Positions 16,805 through 24,814 of a DNA stretch of 64,000 nucleotides are shown here, one piece after another; within the stretch, counting starts at the first letter, position 1; each line of letters begins with the position of its first letter. The position numbers and the translations under genes are program-made. The notes under the pieces were generated by a model that was not told where the DNA came from, did not search any database, and worked only from the letters and a program-made list of their open reading frames with translations. This DNA comes from Fluviicola sp. (lineage in GTDB: Bacteria > Bacteroidota > Bacteroidia > Flavobacteriales_D > Crocinitomicaceae), in contig JARWZO010000005.1 of the NCBI GenBank assembly GCA_029866325.1, positions 151,049 to 215,048 of the forward strand. Reading direction: 5' to 3'.

Positions 16805-17563
16805 ATGTCACAACCCTATTTACAAACAATCCGTCGCTATTACCCCACTGCGTTTTATGAAGAAGAGTTGGAAAATGAAATCCTTCGCTACCTCCAACAA
16901 AATGGCTACGAACCCGAAGACGTAATGTCGGCCAACAGCGTGTGCAGCGACGACATTAACGCGATGCAATTTCCCATTACAGATACCGGATTATTGGGAC
17001 CGTTTTACCTTGGCGGTTTAGACGGTTTTCCGTTTACGGGCCTCACAGGAATGCAAGCCTTTGCGCACCACATGCCGGAAGAGGGCGCTCTGCTCATTTA
17101 TTTCGGACCACACATTGGGATTACCGAAAAAGGAGTCATCGGAAAAGTGCTTCGAGCCGGACAAGATCACGATTCGGATTGTTGCGGCGCAGCTCAGGCA
17201 GCCTTGAAAAAAATGGGAGAAATTCCTCAACCGCCGTCGTTGCTCGATTACCAGGAAGATACCATTGTAAGCTTGTTTCAACTGAATAAAAAACGCATTG
17301 AAGCAGCCGAGTATCCGATTCGGGAGGCCACTGAAGTGATGTACGAAGCCATTGCGGAACGCATTCATTTATTGATTGACCACTCGCGTGATACGTTTAG
17401 AGGAAAACACCTGATTTTGGTAGGATCGATCTTTATCAATGTAGATGAAGGTTCAAACGCTTGTGTGGCGCAAAAAGCGTTTCAGACCATCAACCTGCGT
17501 ACGGGTAAAGTAGTCAATCACCTAGAAAAATTTGCGGAGCATTTGGCATCGCGATTTAAATAA
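16805..17563 (+). CDS. LCIB-family protein, probable theta-type carbonic anhydrase homologue
   Basis: This 252-residue cytosolic protein resembles the LCIB family (limiting-CO2-inducible protein B of algae), which folds like a beta-carbonic anhydrase with zinc held by two Cys and one His. Conserved blocks are VCSDDIN (46-52), GPFYLGGLDGFPFTG (65-79), QAFAHHMPEEGALLIYFGPHIGI (84-106) and RAGQDHDSDCCGA (117-129). Likely metal ligands are Cys47, His88 or His89, and Cys126 or Cys127, with Asp49/Asp50 as the usual acidic partner. The C-terminal 110 residues are helical and unassigned. The ATG at 16805 is preferred over an upstream alternative. CO2/bicarbonate interconversion is inferred from the family; some homologues are inactive. 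Confidence 0.7.
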   Translation: MSQPYLQTIRRYYPTAFYEEELENEILRYLQQNGYEPEDVMSANSVCSDDINAMQFPITDTGLLGPFYLGGLDGFPFTGLTGMQAFAHHMPEEGALLIYFGPHIGITEKGVIGKVLRAGQDHDSDCCGAAQAALKKMGEIPQPPSLLDYQEDTIVSLFQLNKKRIEAAEYPIREATEVMYEAIAERIHLLIDHSRDTFRGKHLILVGSIFINVDEGSNACVAQKAFQTINLRTGKVVNHLEKFAEHLASRFK

Positions 17564-17630
17564 TCCGAACCGACGGAAGCATGTACTTGTTCCTTTCCAG
17601 AATAGTAACTGATGGTTACAATTAGCACTA

Positions 17631-17664
17631 ACACCCGTTGGACGATTGTTCAGCGGGTGTTTTT
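17631..17664 (+). terminator. Rho-independent terminator of the LCIB-like gene
   Basis: ACACCCGTTG (17631-17640) pairs with CAGCGGGTGT (17651-17660, one G-T wobble) around a 10-nt loop, followed by TTTTT. Confidence 0.85.
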
Positions 17665-17673
17665 CCAACCGGT

Positions 17674-18282
17674 TTATTCTGCAGGTTGTATGCCTTCTAT
17701 CACGTAAGGGAGTTCCTTCCTCCATTCAAGGCCATATTTCTCGTCCATCAATTGTGCAATAACTTTATTGTTTTCCAGCGCACATTCTTCCAGCAGGTCA
17801 AAGGTGCAACCGAATATATGAAAAGAAACGGAGTACTTTTCTTCAAAATTCAGATTTGGATAATACATAGGTGGTGCAATTCCGCCATAAACATAAAACA
17901 CCGCTTTTGCCTTTTGGAAATCGGTGATGGCTGTTTCACCATTCGCATAACATCGGGATTGTAATTGCATCGTAATAGGTTTATTCTTCTTTTTGCGAAT
18001 GCTCACATCGACAGGATTCATGTAGAAAGATTGCCTTTTTACTGAGGTATCAGAAAACCACAATTCGTATTTTCCTGATTTTGGAAATGTTATTGTATAT
18101 CTTCCGGCCGAATCGATGGGAACGTAAAAATCCGGAACTACATATTGACCATTCACCCGTAACGTACCACCCTGAAATAATGAGTCATTGGATAACAACT
18201 TTACGTCCAGATTTATGGCAACGGCTTTGGATTGAGCATTTACTGACGTTGAAACCAGGAAAAGCAGAAACAGGAATCGCAT
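17674..18282 (-). CDS. Exported protein, function unknown
   Basis: The 202-residue product has a Sec signal peptide (MRFLFLLFLVSTSVNAQ). The mature part begins with a beta-rich segment, LRVNGQYVVPDFYVPIDSAGRYTITFP, that looks like a carboxypeptidase-regulatory-type module, followed by a region with paired Cys (FGCTFDLLEECAL). It lies 84 bp downstream of the lipase gene on the same strand but behind a terminator. No function is recognised. Confidence 0.7.
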   Translation of the reverse strand: MRFLFLLFLVSTSVNAQSKAVAINLDVKLLSNDSLFQGGTLRVNGQYVVPDFYVPIDSAGRYTITFPKSGKYELWFSDTSVKRQSFYMNPVDVSIRKKKNKPITMQLQSRCYANGETAITDFQKAKAVFYVYGGIAPPMYYPNLNFEEKYSVSFHIFGCTFDLLEECALENNKVIAQLMDEKYGLEWRKELPYVIEGIQPAE

Positions 18283-18310
18283 AGTAAGTAGTTTGTGCGG
18301 ATAGAATACA

Positions 18311-18347
18311 AAAATGGGGAAAGGTTACCAAATCCGGCAACCTTTCC
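18311..18347 (-). terminator. Terminator downstream of the lipase gene
   Basis: GGAAAGGTT (18318-18326) pairs with AACCTTTCC (18339-18347). On the minus strand the stem is followed by CCATTTTTG. It lies 20 bp beyond the lipase stop codon. Confidence 0.7.
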
Positions 18348-18366
18348 TCGTTCTATATCTTTTCCA

Positions 18367-19869
18367 TCACCCCACAATTCCCGCTCCCGGATCTGTTTTA
18401 TGGAAGTCCATATCAGGACCTTTGTTCTCGTTTGTCAGCGGTTCGAATTGAAATACTTCACTACTCACAATGCGCTGCAATTCGATGTCGATCATGGTAG
18501 TCGCATTTGGTTGAAAGGCTTTCTCGAATAGTTCCTTCGAAGCCACAATTTCGCACGGCAGGTAACGACTAAATCCGCTATCGGGCCGCGGACGAATAAT
18601 CAATCCGAGTTGTTTCATGCCCGGGAGCTGGTCAAGGGTTATATCATCAGAAACAATGCGTTGTCTTCCGTGAAGCACGTCGTAATTAAAGAAATAAGTA
18701 ACCGTGGATTTATTGACATTGTTGCATTGACGGTCGGCAAAGAAACCTGTCGGTAGTCCGTTGGGATTGTTTTTTTCACCGGTGAGGATGAGGTCGAAAT
18801 CCGTGACCGGATAACCTTCCGAATCGAAAACGCGGAATAAAACCATGGAATAACGATCGTGAATAAAGCACTTTTTCCCGAAGAGTTTTTTATCCACTTC
18901 GATCAGTCCTTTGCGTTGAACTTCTGCTGTTTCGGCATCGAAGTCGGTGGTCAATTGCTCATAAGCTTTCAGCGTTGTAACACCGATGCATCGGAAAATT
19001 GACTGGATTGTTTCTGCACTTTTGCTGTCTTTCAATTCCCGACTCAGACTTTTCATGATTCCCATCGTATCGCCCGAGTGCGACTTGTTGGTCACCACAC
19101 GAAACGGCGTTTTAGGCGCCTGTTTAAATTCGGAAATAGCCAGATCTTTGGCTTGCCAGCTTCCGTTTACTCGTTTCGGAGCTGCTTGTGTGAGTTTCAC
19201 GTATCGGCTGTTTTGATTGGCAGAAGCCACGCGAACCACACCGTCGCTTCCCAATTCGCCTGTATACGAGTTCAAGTGATCATAGAGCTTACGATCAATA
19301 TCCTGACCGATCAGCGAAAACGGGAAAATCCCATCCGGACCAATAGCTCCTTGACCGTTCAAGATCCAGTCTTTGTTGAGTTTCCAGGCATCTTTGCTCC
19401 CCAATTCCAACCAGTCGAGTACCCGTTGTCCGGGTTCAACGCCATTGAACCATGACGAAATACGACTCAAGCGACTTTTTCCGAGTTGCGCCAATGCCGA
19501 TCCGTGGTTGGCTGGAGCCAGCATCACCAGGTGACTCATCGGACACGTTTTCTTTTGACCTTTGTAGAAATTGCTCCACCACGTGCGTGCAACCGGTCCG
19601 CCGGTAGAATGCGTAATACACGCAAAACGTTCACCCGGCTCTAAATTCGGAACAATCTGTTGCTGCACTGCCTGTTCAAGCGCCCGAGCAATATCTTCTA
19701 GGCGCACTTCGTCGTTGAAGCTGATGTATCGCCCCAGGAAAAGGTGTTTGATGTTGAGTTGGTATCCGTAGGTTGAAGCCTCGCGCATCAGGCGATTCGG
19801 CATTTCGCCATACGTGTCGGTATTTGTGACGCTGTATCCGTGTACAAACGCAATAGTTAAAGATTTCAT
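18367..19869 (-). CDS. Alpha/beta-hydrolase lipase-like protein, cytosolic
   Basis: A 500-residue protein without a signal peptide. The N-terminal domain is an alpha/beta hydrolase: oxyanion-hole segment IAFVHGYSVTNTDTYGEMP (about 5-23), nucleophile elbow CITHSTGGPVARTWW (Ser near residue 89), acid candidate GSDGVVRVAS (about 210-219) and catalytic His in NKSHSGDTMG (about 252). The C-terminal 190 residues are beta-rich and not recognised. The architecture resembles LCAT/PGAP1-like lipases and some Tle-type phospholipase effectors, but no secretion genes are in the window. Genes for exported proteins lie on both sides on the same strand. Confidence 0.75.
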   Translation of the reverse strand: MKSLTIAFVHGYSVTNTDTYGEMPNRLMREASTYGYQLNIKHLFLGRYISFNDEVRLEDIARALEQAVQQQIVPNLEPGERFACITHSTGGPVARTWWSNFYKGQKKTCPMSHLVMLAPANHGSALAQLGKSRLSRISSWFNGVEPGQRVLDWLELGSKDAWKLNKDWILNGQGAIGPDGIFPFSLIGQDIDRKLYDHLNSYTGELGSDGVVRVASANQNSRYVKLTQAAPKRVNGSWQAKDLAISEFKQAPKTPFRVVTNKSHSGDTMGIMKSLSRELKDSKSAETIQSIFRCIGVTTLKAYEQLTTDFDAETAEVQRKGLIEVDKKLFGKKCFIHDRYSMVLFRVFDSEGYPVTDFDLILTGEKNNPNGLPTGFFADRQCNNVNKSTVTYFFNYDVLHGRQRIVSDDITLDQLPGMKQLGLIIRPRPDSGFSRYLPCEIVASKELFEKAFQPNATTMIDIELQRIVSSEVFQFEPLTNENKGPDMDFHKTDPGAGIVG

Positions 19870-19957
19870 ACTGAATAGCTTGAGATTATGGTTCTAAAAT
19901 AGGGGAATTTTTGAGGAAAGTGGTGAAGTGTGATGAAATTTCGCCTGTAGAGACTTA

Positions 19958-20386
19958 TTACTTCACTTCTTCGAAGAACAACCGTTCTTCTTTTGTTCCG
20001 TTCATATTCCCTACTGCAGTAAGCTGATTGGAATGATTGGGAATGAGTTCAAACTCTGTGAATCCTTCTATGCAGATTGTTCCATTAACGAACATCCACT
20101 TGTGTTTTTGTGTTGTTTGGTCGTCTCGTGTCTCATAGCGCTCTGCCAGGAATTCAGGGCTGCAAAGAGCTTCAATTTTGCGAGACACCAAAACCGTGTC
20201 CCCAACAAATTGCAGCAATCGGTAGTAATGAATTGAGCACCCACCGTCGGACATCATCTTACAAGTTTCCCCTTCTTTCGCGCTGAATGTTTTTCCTTTC
20301 AGATCGAGTTCCTGGGCGGTTGTTGAGAAACTCATCAAAAAGAATAGGGAGAGATTGATCAACGGAAAATGCTTGAAGCTGTGCAT
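19958..20386 (-). CDS. Small exported protein, function unknown
   Basis: Starting at the ATG at 20386 the product has 142 residues, with a signal peptide (MHSFKHFPLINLSLFFLMSFSTTAQ). The frame extends upstream only through a TTG start. The mature part contains CKMMSDGGCSIHYY and a further Cys pair (EALCSPEF, NGTICIEG), suggesting disulfides in the periplasm. It lies 88 bp upstream of the lipase gene on the same strand. Confidence 0.65.
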   Translation of the reverse strand: MHSFKHFPLINLSLFFLMSFSTTAQELDLKGKTFSAKEGETCKMMSDGGCSIHYYRLLQFVGDTVLVSRKIEALCSPEFLAERYETRDDQTTQKHKWMFVNGTICIEGFTEFELIPNHSNQLTAVGNMNGTKEERLFFEEVK

Positions 20387-20548
20387 GGATGTTTTGTTGT
20401 ATATCGGATAGTACAACTGAGAGTGGGATTTGATCAACGATGATCGTTTTTAGCTTTTTATGGCTAAAATCACACCTCATTTTCAGGCGAATTATTCCAT
20501 TTTCAGCAACTGAATAAGTTAAAACGATTCACTAACATCGAACAACGG

Positions 20549-21106
20549 TTAGTAACCATTTCTAACGTTGATTTTCCAGATTTCGAAATTATGACGAAAT
20601 ATTTTGTTTGGTTTATTGAAATAGGATAACAGGATTTTTCTGAAATAACCGTCACATTCATTGAAAGGTCGGTATACTGCAATTCCGGCAAGTGAATCTA
20701 ATGGCACATTAAATCGTATCGTTTCTGATGGCAGTCGGCAAATTCTGGAAAGAGTATTTAGGCTGTCAATGTAATCGCCTGTCCAATGCGCTTTGTAATA
20801 ATGGAATTTTGCTTTGTCATCGTTCTTTAATTGCTTGAGTTCGATTCCATCCAGTGTATCATTGACAAATGAAATATCTTGTTTAAAGATTATTCGGTTG
20901 CTAAAAATGGAATCAATTTCCCAAAAGGAAACAGAGATGGAATCGCAATTGCTGAAATCAATGTGCTCACTTTTCAGCAACGGCGCTGCTGTTTCTCCTT
21001 GCTTGAAACGAAATGACGTGCTATTGTCTTTTAAGATCAAGACGGGTTGTTTGCAACCGGAAACAATAATGAAGACTAGAAATAATACGGTATAGATCTG
21101 TTTCAT
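20549..21106 (-). CDS. Lipoprotein, function unknown
   Basis: The 185-residue product starts MKQIYTVLFLVFIIVSGCKQ, a textbook lipoprotein signal with lipobox IVSGC (Cys18). The mature part is mixed alpha/beta with no known motif. It precedes the small exported protein and the lipase on the same strand with gaps of 160 and 90 bp, so it may or may not be co-transcribed. Confidence 0.75.
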   Translation of the reverse strand: MKQIYTVLFLVFIIVSGCKQPVLILKDNSTSFRFKQGETAAPLLKSEHIDFSNCDSISVSFWEIDSIFSNRIIFKQDISFVNDTLDGIELKQLKNDDKAKFHYYKAHWTGDYIDSLNTLSRICRLPSETIRFNVPLDSLAGIAVYRPFNECDGYFRKILLSYFNKPNKIFRHNFEIWKINVRNGY

Positions 21107-21210
21107 GAGAACAATTGGTGTTTCTATGACTTCTACAAGTGTAAAAATGTTACATGGATTGCGAAATCAAGGAGTACAATTTCTCTCAATAAATGATTCC
21201 AATTGCTGTC

Positions 21211-21350
21211 GGGAGACTCGAATGTGCGTTAGCCCGAGGCTGGTATGAACCCGCTGCGCAATTTAAAGACATAAAAAAAAGGAACTCATTTCTGAATTCC
21301 TTTACTTTTAGTGAGGACACGACTCGAACGTGCGTCAGCCTCAGGCTGAT
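21211..21350 (-). pseudogene. Decayed duplicates of the initiator tRNA 3' part
   Basis: 21311-21334 matches 23 of 24 bases of the 3' half of the intact tRNA (21525-21548). Next to it, at 21278-21303, is a hairpin (AAAGGAACTC/GAATTCCTTT) followed on the minus strand by T-rich DNA, in the same position as the terminator of the intact gene. Towards the 5' side only GACGAGCT is still recognisable near 21359, after an inserted TCAGCCTCAGGCTGA palindrome. A second, weaker copy (GACTCGAATGTGCG) is at 21215-21228. Confidence 0.6.
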
Positions 21351-21474
21351 AAGAGTACGACGAGCTGTGTTATAGAAAATCGTTGTTGTAATTGTCCGCT
21401 CTCACGCTCGAATCTCACACTTAAAAGAGAAGAGTATCAGAAAAAGGAGCGAGAATGAGTGTGAGAATTGAAGT

Positions 21475-21513
21475 AAAAAAGAAAGAGTATGATGTTAGCA
21501 CACCATACTCTTT
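21475..21513 (-). terminator. Terminator of the initiator tRNA gene
   Basis: On the minus strand AAAGAGTATG (21513-21504) pairs with CATACTCTTT (21491-21482), followed by C and TTTTTT (21480-21475). It lies 10 bp beyond the tRNA 3' end. Confidence 0.85.
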
Positions 21514-21522
21514 TCTTTTTTG

Positions 21523-21595
<73 letters not shown>

Positions 21596-21772
21596 CTCTA
21601 TTCATTGAAACAATAAATGTTTGAATGCGGTGCAAAGATACGCATTTTTTAGCCTAAAACAATAGCAAAACCAATAAAACACACAAAAAATGATAAAAAA
21701 GTCGATTCCGGAGCACTAAATGAATAGTCGACACGTTCCGATTTTGTAGTTTTAAGATAACATTAACTTACT

Positions 21773-22402
21773 ATGAAAAACCTTGTTTTTTGGTCTTTAT
21801 TCTGCTTGTTAACTATCTCCTTATGGTCGCAAGGAAATCCGATGCAGATAAGTTATCCCGATTGCAAACTACTGAATCAAGTTACAGGAACAGACACCTT
21901 ATTTGGGATACACGTACAATGCAGCAAAACGCGTGTTCAAGGAACTCAGAAAATACAGACCTTTTGTAACGGTGGAGATCCATCCGCAGCGCGTTACGAA
22001 AAAGTTCAGGTTGTAGCAGAAGTGTCAGTTATTCCAGATTCTACTGGAATTATCAAGGATTCACTTTTGAGCGCTTTGCGTTTCGCCATTCAAAAAGAAG
22101 AAGCGTATGCGGCCTCCAATGGTTTTGCTGCTACTGTTGTCTCTAAGTTTGCGCTCTTTAAACTGGGTGAACAAACAATTTTGGCCATGCCACCCTTTAA
22201 TTCAGGCAAAGGGAATTTCGGAATCTGGTACATCAACGGTGTGGTGTACAAAATCAAACTCATCGAAGATAATCAACTGGGAAGCATTAAGGTATTTCTG
22301 CGCTCCAATTTCAAACTGAGTTACAATAATTCAGTCCTTAATACCGATTCCGGAGAGATTGCGATTGAACCATTGCGCGTTTTCTTGGAGCAATCACGTT
22401 GA
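21773..22402 (+). CDS. Exported protein, function unknown
   Basis: A 209-residue protein with a Sec signal peptide (MKNLVFWSLFCLLTISLWSQ). The mature part has a Cys pair (VQCSKTR ... TFCNGGDP) and a stretch, LLSALRFAIQKEEAYAASNGFAATVVSKFALFKLGEQTILAMPPF, that looks like an alpha/beta domain. No family is recognised. It lies between the tRNA gene and a YiaA-like gene and appears to be a single-gene unit. Confidence 0.7.
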   Translation: MKNLVFWSLFCLLTISLWSQGNPMQISYPDCKLLNQVTGTDTLFGIHVQCSKTRVQGTQKIQTFCNGGDPSAARYEKVQVVAEVSVIPDSTGIIKDSLLSALRFAIQKEEAYAASNGFAATVVSKFALFKLGEQTILAMPPFNSGKGNFGIWYINGVVYKIKLIEDNQLGSIKVFLRSNFKLSYNNSVLNTDSGEIAIEPLRVFLEQSR

Positions 22403-22545
22403 TCATTTAGCTTTATTTCCGGTTTTTTAACTGTGCACATGATTGTACGGCTTTTCGCAACTGAAGTTTATCGAGTATTGCTAAACCGTTTTACTAAACT
22501 ATTAGTAAGCCGTAGGTTTGTCGAAACAAATTAAAACAAAAAGCC

Positions 22546-22968
22546 ATGACACAAAAACCTTCATTTGCATTTGTAGCCGCTAGTTGGGCTGCTTTCGGAA
22601 CAGGAATTATCGGATACTTCGCGGGACTTTTCCGCAGCGAATTGTACCTGAGTGAAAAAGGATACTATTTCACGGTTATCATGTTCGGACTCTTCTCAGT
22701 GATTTCCGTTCAAAAAAGTGTGCGCGACCGCCTCGAAGGTGTTCCGGTAACCGACCTGTATTACGGAATCAGCTGGTTCTGCACTATCCTTTCTATCGCC
22801 TTACTCGTTGTAGGATTGTGGAACGCCAAAATGTGGGGCAGCGAAAAAGGATTCTACGCCTTCTCGTTTATCCTCGCACTCTTCGGAGTTATCGCCATAC
22901 AGAAAAACACCCGCGATACGTTGGCTGCCGAACAGGCCGAGAAAGAAGCCAAACAATTAAAGCAATAA
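22546..22968 (+). CDS. YiaA/YiaB-family inner membrane protein
   Basis: 140 residues made of two similar halves of two transmembrane helices each (about 8-30 with 40-52, and 70-90 with 98-118). The repeated signature GYYFTVIMFGLFSVISVQKSVRD and GFYAFSFILALFGVIAIQKNTRD is the YiaAB two-helix domain. A charged tail (AEQAEKEAKQLKQ) follows. The function is not established in the family. Confidence 0.85.
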   Translation: MTQKPSFAFVAASWAAFGTGIIGYFAGLFRSELYLSEKGYYFTVIMFGLFSVISVQKSVRDRLEGVPVTDLYYGISWFCTILSIALLVVGLWNAKMWGSEKGFYAFSFILALFGVIAIQKNTRDTLAAEQAEKEAKQLKQ

Positions 22969-23111
22969 CCACAATCACCATAAATCAAGCGTACCCGGTT
23001 CTTTCGAGAGTCGGGTATTGTGTTGTATGGATAAGTGCTTCGCCCCAACATCAAGTATGGTTTTGTCATACGCGTATTCAGCAGCTTGAGGCTAGTTTTA
23101 CCAAAAAAACC

Positions 23112-23675
23112 ATGATGAAACAACATTCCTTTTTACTAGCATTTTTCCTTCTTGTTGGAGGTTTAACTCAAGCCCAGGAAAACATCAACACCGAATGGGA
23201 CGATTATTTCATGCCCGGAATCGGTTATAAAGTCTACACTCCTAAAAATGCAGATAGCCTCGGAACTTATCAAGGCATTTCTACCGAATTTGTGATTTAC
23301 GCTCGGGCGCGTGGCGGTGAAACGTGGCGTTCCGGTCCGGCTCGTGTAAAAACCTACGGAAACCTGAGTATCATGAAAAGTGATGCAGCCGGTGCTCGCG
23401 ATATCTTTAATGTAAACGTGGGCTTGAACCTGTCGTTTGAAGCCGTTACCAAACGCAAGTTTGCAATTCCTTATTTCGGATTGGAATTGGGCGGTTTGTT
23501 TCAGCGCGATTTTTCGTCGTTGCAATTCACGCCCGTTGCCGGAATTCAATTATTGTCTACCCGACATGTCATCTGGACCGCACAGGCAGGCTACAATTAC
23601 ACCATCAAATACTTCGATGAGTATTCCGGAATGCAATATTCAAGTACGGTGAATCTGCTGTTGTGGAATAATTGA
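23112..23675 (+). CDS. Exported outer-membrane-beta-barrel-like protein
   Basis: The start is the ATG at 23112 (or 23115, both Met); the frame is open far upstream, but that part overlaps the YiaA-like gene and is not credible. The 187-residue product has a signal peptide ending TQAQ and a mature part rich in alternating aromatic strands (FNVNVGLNLSFEAV, FGLELGGLFQRDF, FTPVAGIQLLS, WTAQAGYNYTIKYF) that predicts a small outer-membrane barrel. No specific function can be given. Confidence 0.7.
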   Translation: MMKQHSFLLAFFLLVGGLTQAQENINTEWDDYFMPGIGYKVYTPKNADSLGTYQGISTEFVIYARARGGETWRSGPARVKTYGNLSIMKSDAAGARDIFNVNVGLNLSFEAVTKRKFAIPYFGLELGGLFQRDFSSLQFTPVAGIQLLSTRHVIWTAQAGYNYTIKYFDEYSGMQYSSTVNLLLWNN

Positions 23676-23682
23676 TTTTTGA

Positions 23683-23734
23683 GGGAGCTGGGGAAATAGG
23701 GGAATCCTCCTAGTTCCCCAGCTCCCTATTTCCC
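23683..23734. repeat. Inverted repeat with two mutually exclusive stems
   Basis: GGGAGCTGGGGAA (23683-23695) is a perfect complement of 23714-23726, and GGGAAATAGGG (23691-23701) is a perfect complement of 23724-23734. The word order is A-B then A'-B', so the two stems compete or would form a pseudoknot. It lies between the barrel protein gene and the era promoter. Confidence 0.65.
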
Positions 23735-23760
23735 AATCTCCTTAATAAGGTAATTAACCT

Positions 23761-23768
23761 TATCTTTG
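23761..23768 (+). promoter_or_regulatory. -7 box TATCTTTG of era
   Basis: A perfect TAnnTTTG box 19 bp before the era ATG at 23788. It is preceded by a near-palindrome, AAGGTAATTAACCTT (23747-23761). Confidence 0.65.
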
Positions 23769-23787
23769 CACAAAAATTCAACGCTTT

Positions 23788-24663
23788 ATGTCTCACAAAT
23801 CTGCTTTCGTAAACATCGTCGGTAGCCCAAATGTTGGGAAGTCAACGCTCATGAACGGATTGGTGGGCGAGAAACTCTCCATCGTTACTTCCAAGGCGCA
23901 AACCACGCGTCACCGTATTCACGGGTTGGTAAACGGTGATGATCACCAGATTGTATTTTCGGATACACCCGGTGTAGTAAACGCCTCCTATAAGTTGCAC
24001 GAAGCAATGATGAGTTACGTGGAAGCATCGTTCAAAGATGCCGACATCTTGCTTTTCATTACCGATATGCACGAAAATGAAATGAATCACAAGGAAACGC
24101 TTGAGCGCATTGTAAAGCTCAAAATTCCGGTGTTGCTGATCATTAATAAAATTGACTTAGGCGACCAGGAAAAGGTAGTGGCACGTCGTCAGTATTGGCA
24201 AGAACGTGTTCCGAATGCTGAGATTATTCCGGTTTCGGCCCTGCATAAATTCAATATTGATCGTATCTGGGAACGTATCCTTGAATTGGCTCCCGAAGGT
24301 CCGGCTTACTTCGACAAAGAAGAATTGTCTGACCGACCTATGCGCTTTTTCGTAGCCGAAATGATTCGCGAGAAAATTTTCATGCACTGCGATAAAGAAG
24401 TTCCGTATGCGTGTCAGGTAGAAATCGAAACTTACGAGGAGTCGGAAAAGATCGTTCACATTCGTGCTTTGATCATCGTTGAGCGCGACTCGCAAAAAGG
24501 AATCCTGATTGGTAAAGGTGGTGATATGCTGAAACGCATCGGAAAAGAATCACGCCTTGATATGGAAGCATTTATCGGGCAGAAAGTATTTTTGGAAACC
24601 TTCGTGAAGGTGGATAAAGATTGGAGAGCCAGCGAGCAGAAGTTGAAGAAATACGGATATTAA
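23788..24663 (+). CDS. era: GTPase Era
   Basis: Era binds the 3' end of 16S rRNA and helps assemble the 30S subunit. The 291-residue sequence has the G1 loop GSPNVGKST (about 12-20), a switch region TTRHRIHG, G3 DTPG, G4 NKID and G5 SAL, then the C-terminal KH domain with its GILIGKGGDMLKRIG loop (about 237-251). Length and domain order are standard. It has its own promoter box and is followed by the related GTPase gene der, separated by an inverted-repeat element. Confidence 0.98.
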   Translation: MSHKSAFVNIVGSPNVGKSTLMNGLVGEKLSIVTSKAQTTRHRIHGLVNGDDHQIVFSDTPGVVNASYKLHEAMMSYVEASFKDADILLFITDMHENEMNHKETLERIVKLKIPVLLIINKIDLGDQEKVVARRQYWQERVPNAEIIPVSALHKFNIDRIWERILELAPEGPAYFDKEELSDRPMRFFVAEMIREKIFMHCDKEVPYACQVEIETYEESEKIVHIRALIIVERDSQKGILIGKGGDMLKRIGKESRLDMEAFIGQKVFLETFVKVDKDWRASEQKLKKYGY

Positions 24664-24665
24664 AG

Positions 24666-24776
24666 AATTGAGAATGTAAATTGTAAAATTGAAAAGAAGC
24701 GATCAACCAAGGCAGATCGATATAAACAAGCGTTAGCGCAGTTTCCTTCTCAATTTTACATTTTCAATTTTCAATT
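24666..24776. repeat. Intergenic inverted repeat built from 'aattgaaaa' words
   Basis: The left arm 24666-24695 and right arm 24746-24776 match in inverted orientation at about 26 of 31 positions. Both arms are made of the words aattga, aatgta and taaaattg in shuffled order. The roughly 50-bp centre is unrelated unique sequence. It lies between era and der on the same strand. Confidence 0.6.
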
Positions 24777-24814
24777 AAAACGTAGTGCTGTGAAGTACGT
24801 CAAATAAAGTAAAA

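Noticed and set aside
22818..23111. N-terminal extension of the barrel-type protein at 23112
   Set aside because: It would overlap the YiaA-like gene by 150 bp and place a signal peptide in the middle of the protein; the MMKQHSFLL start is clearly correct.
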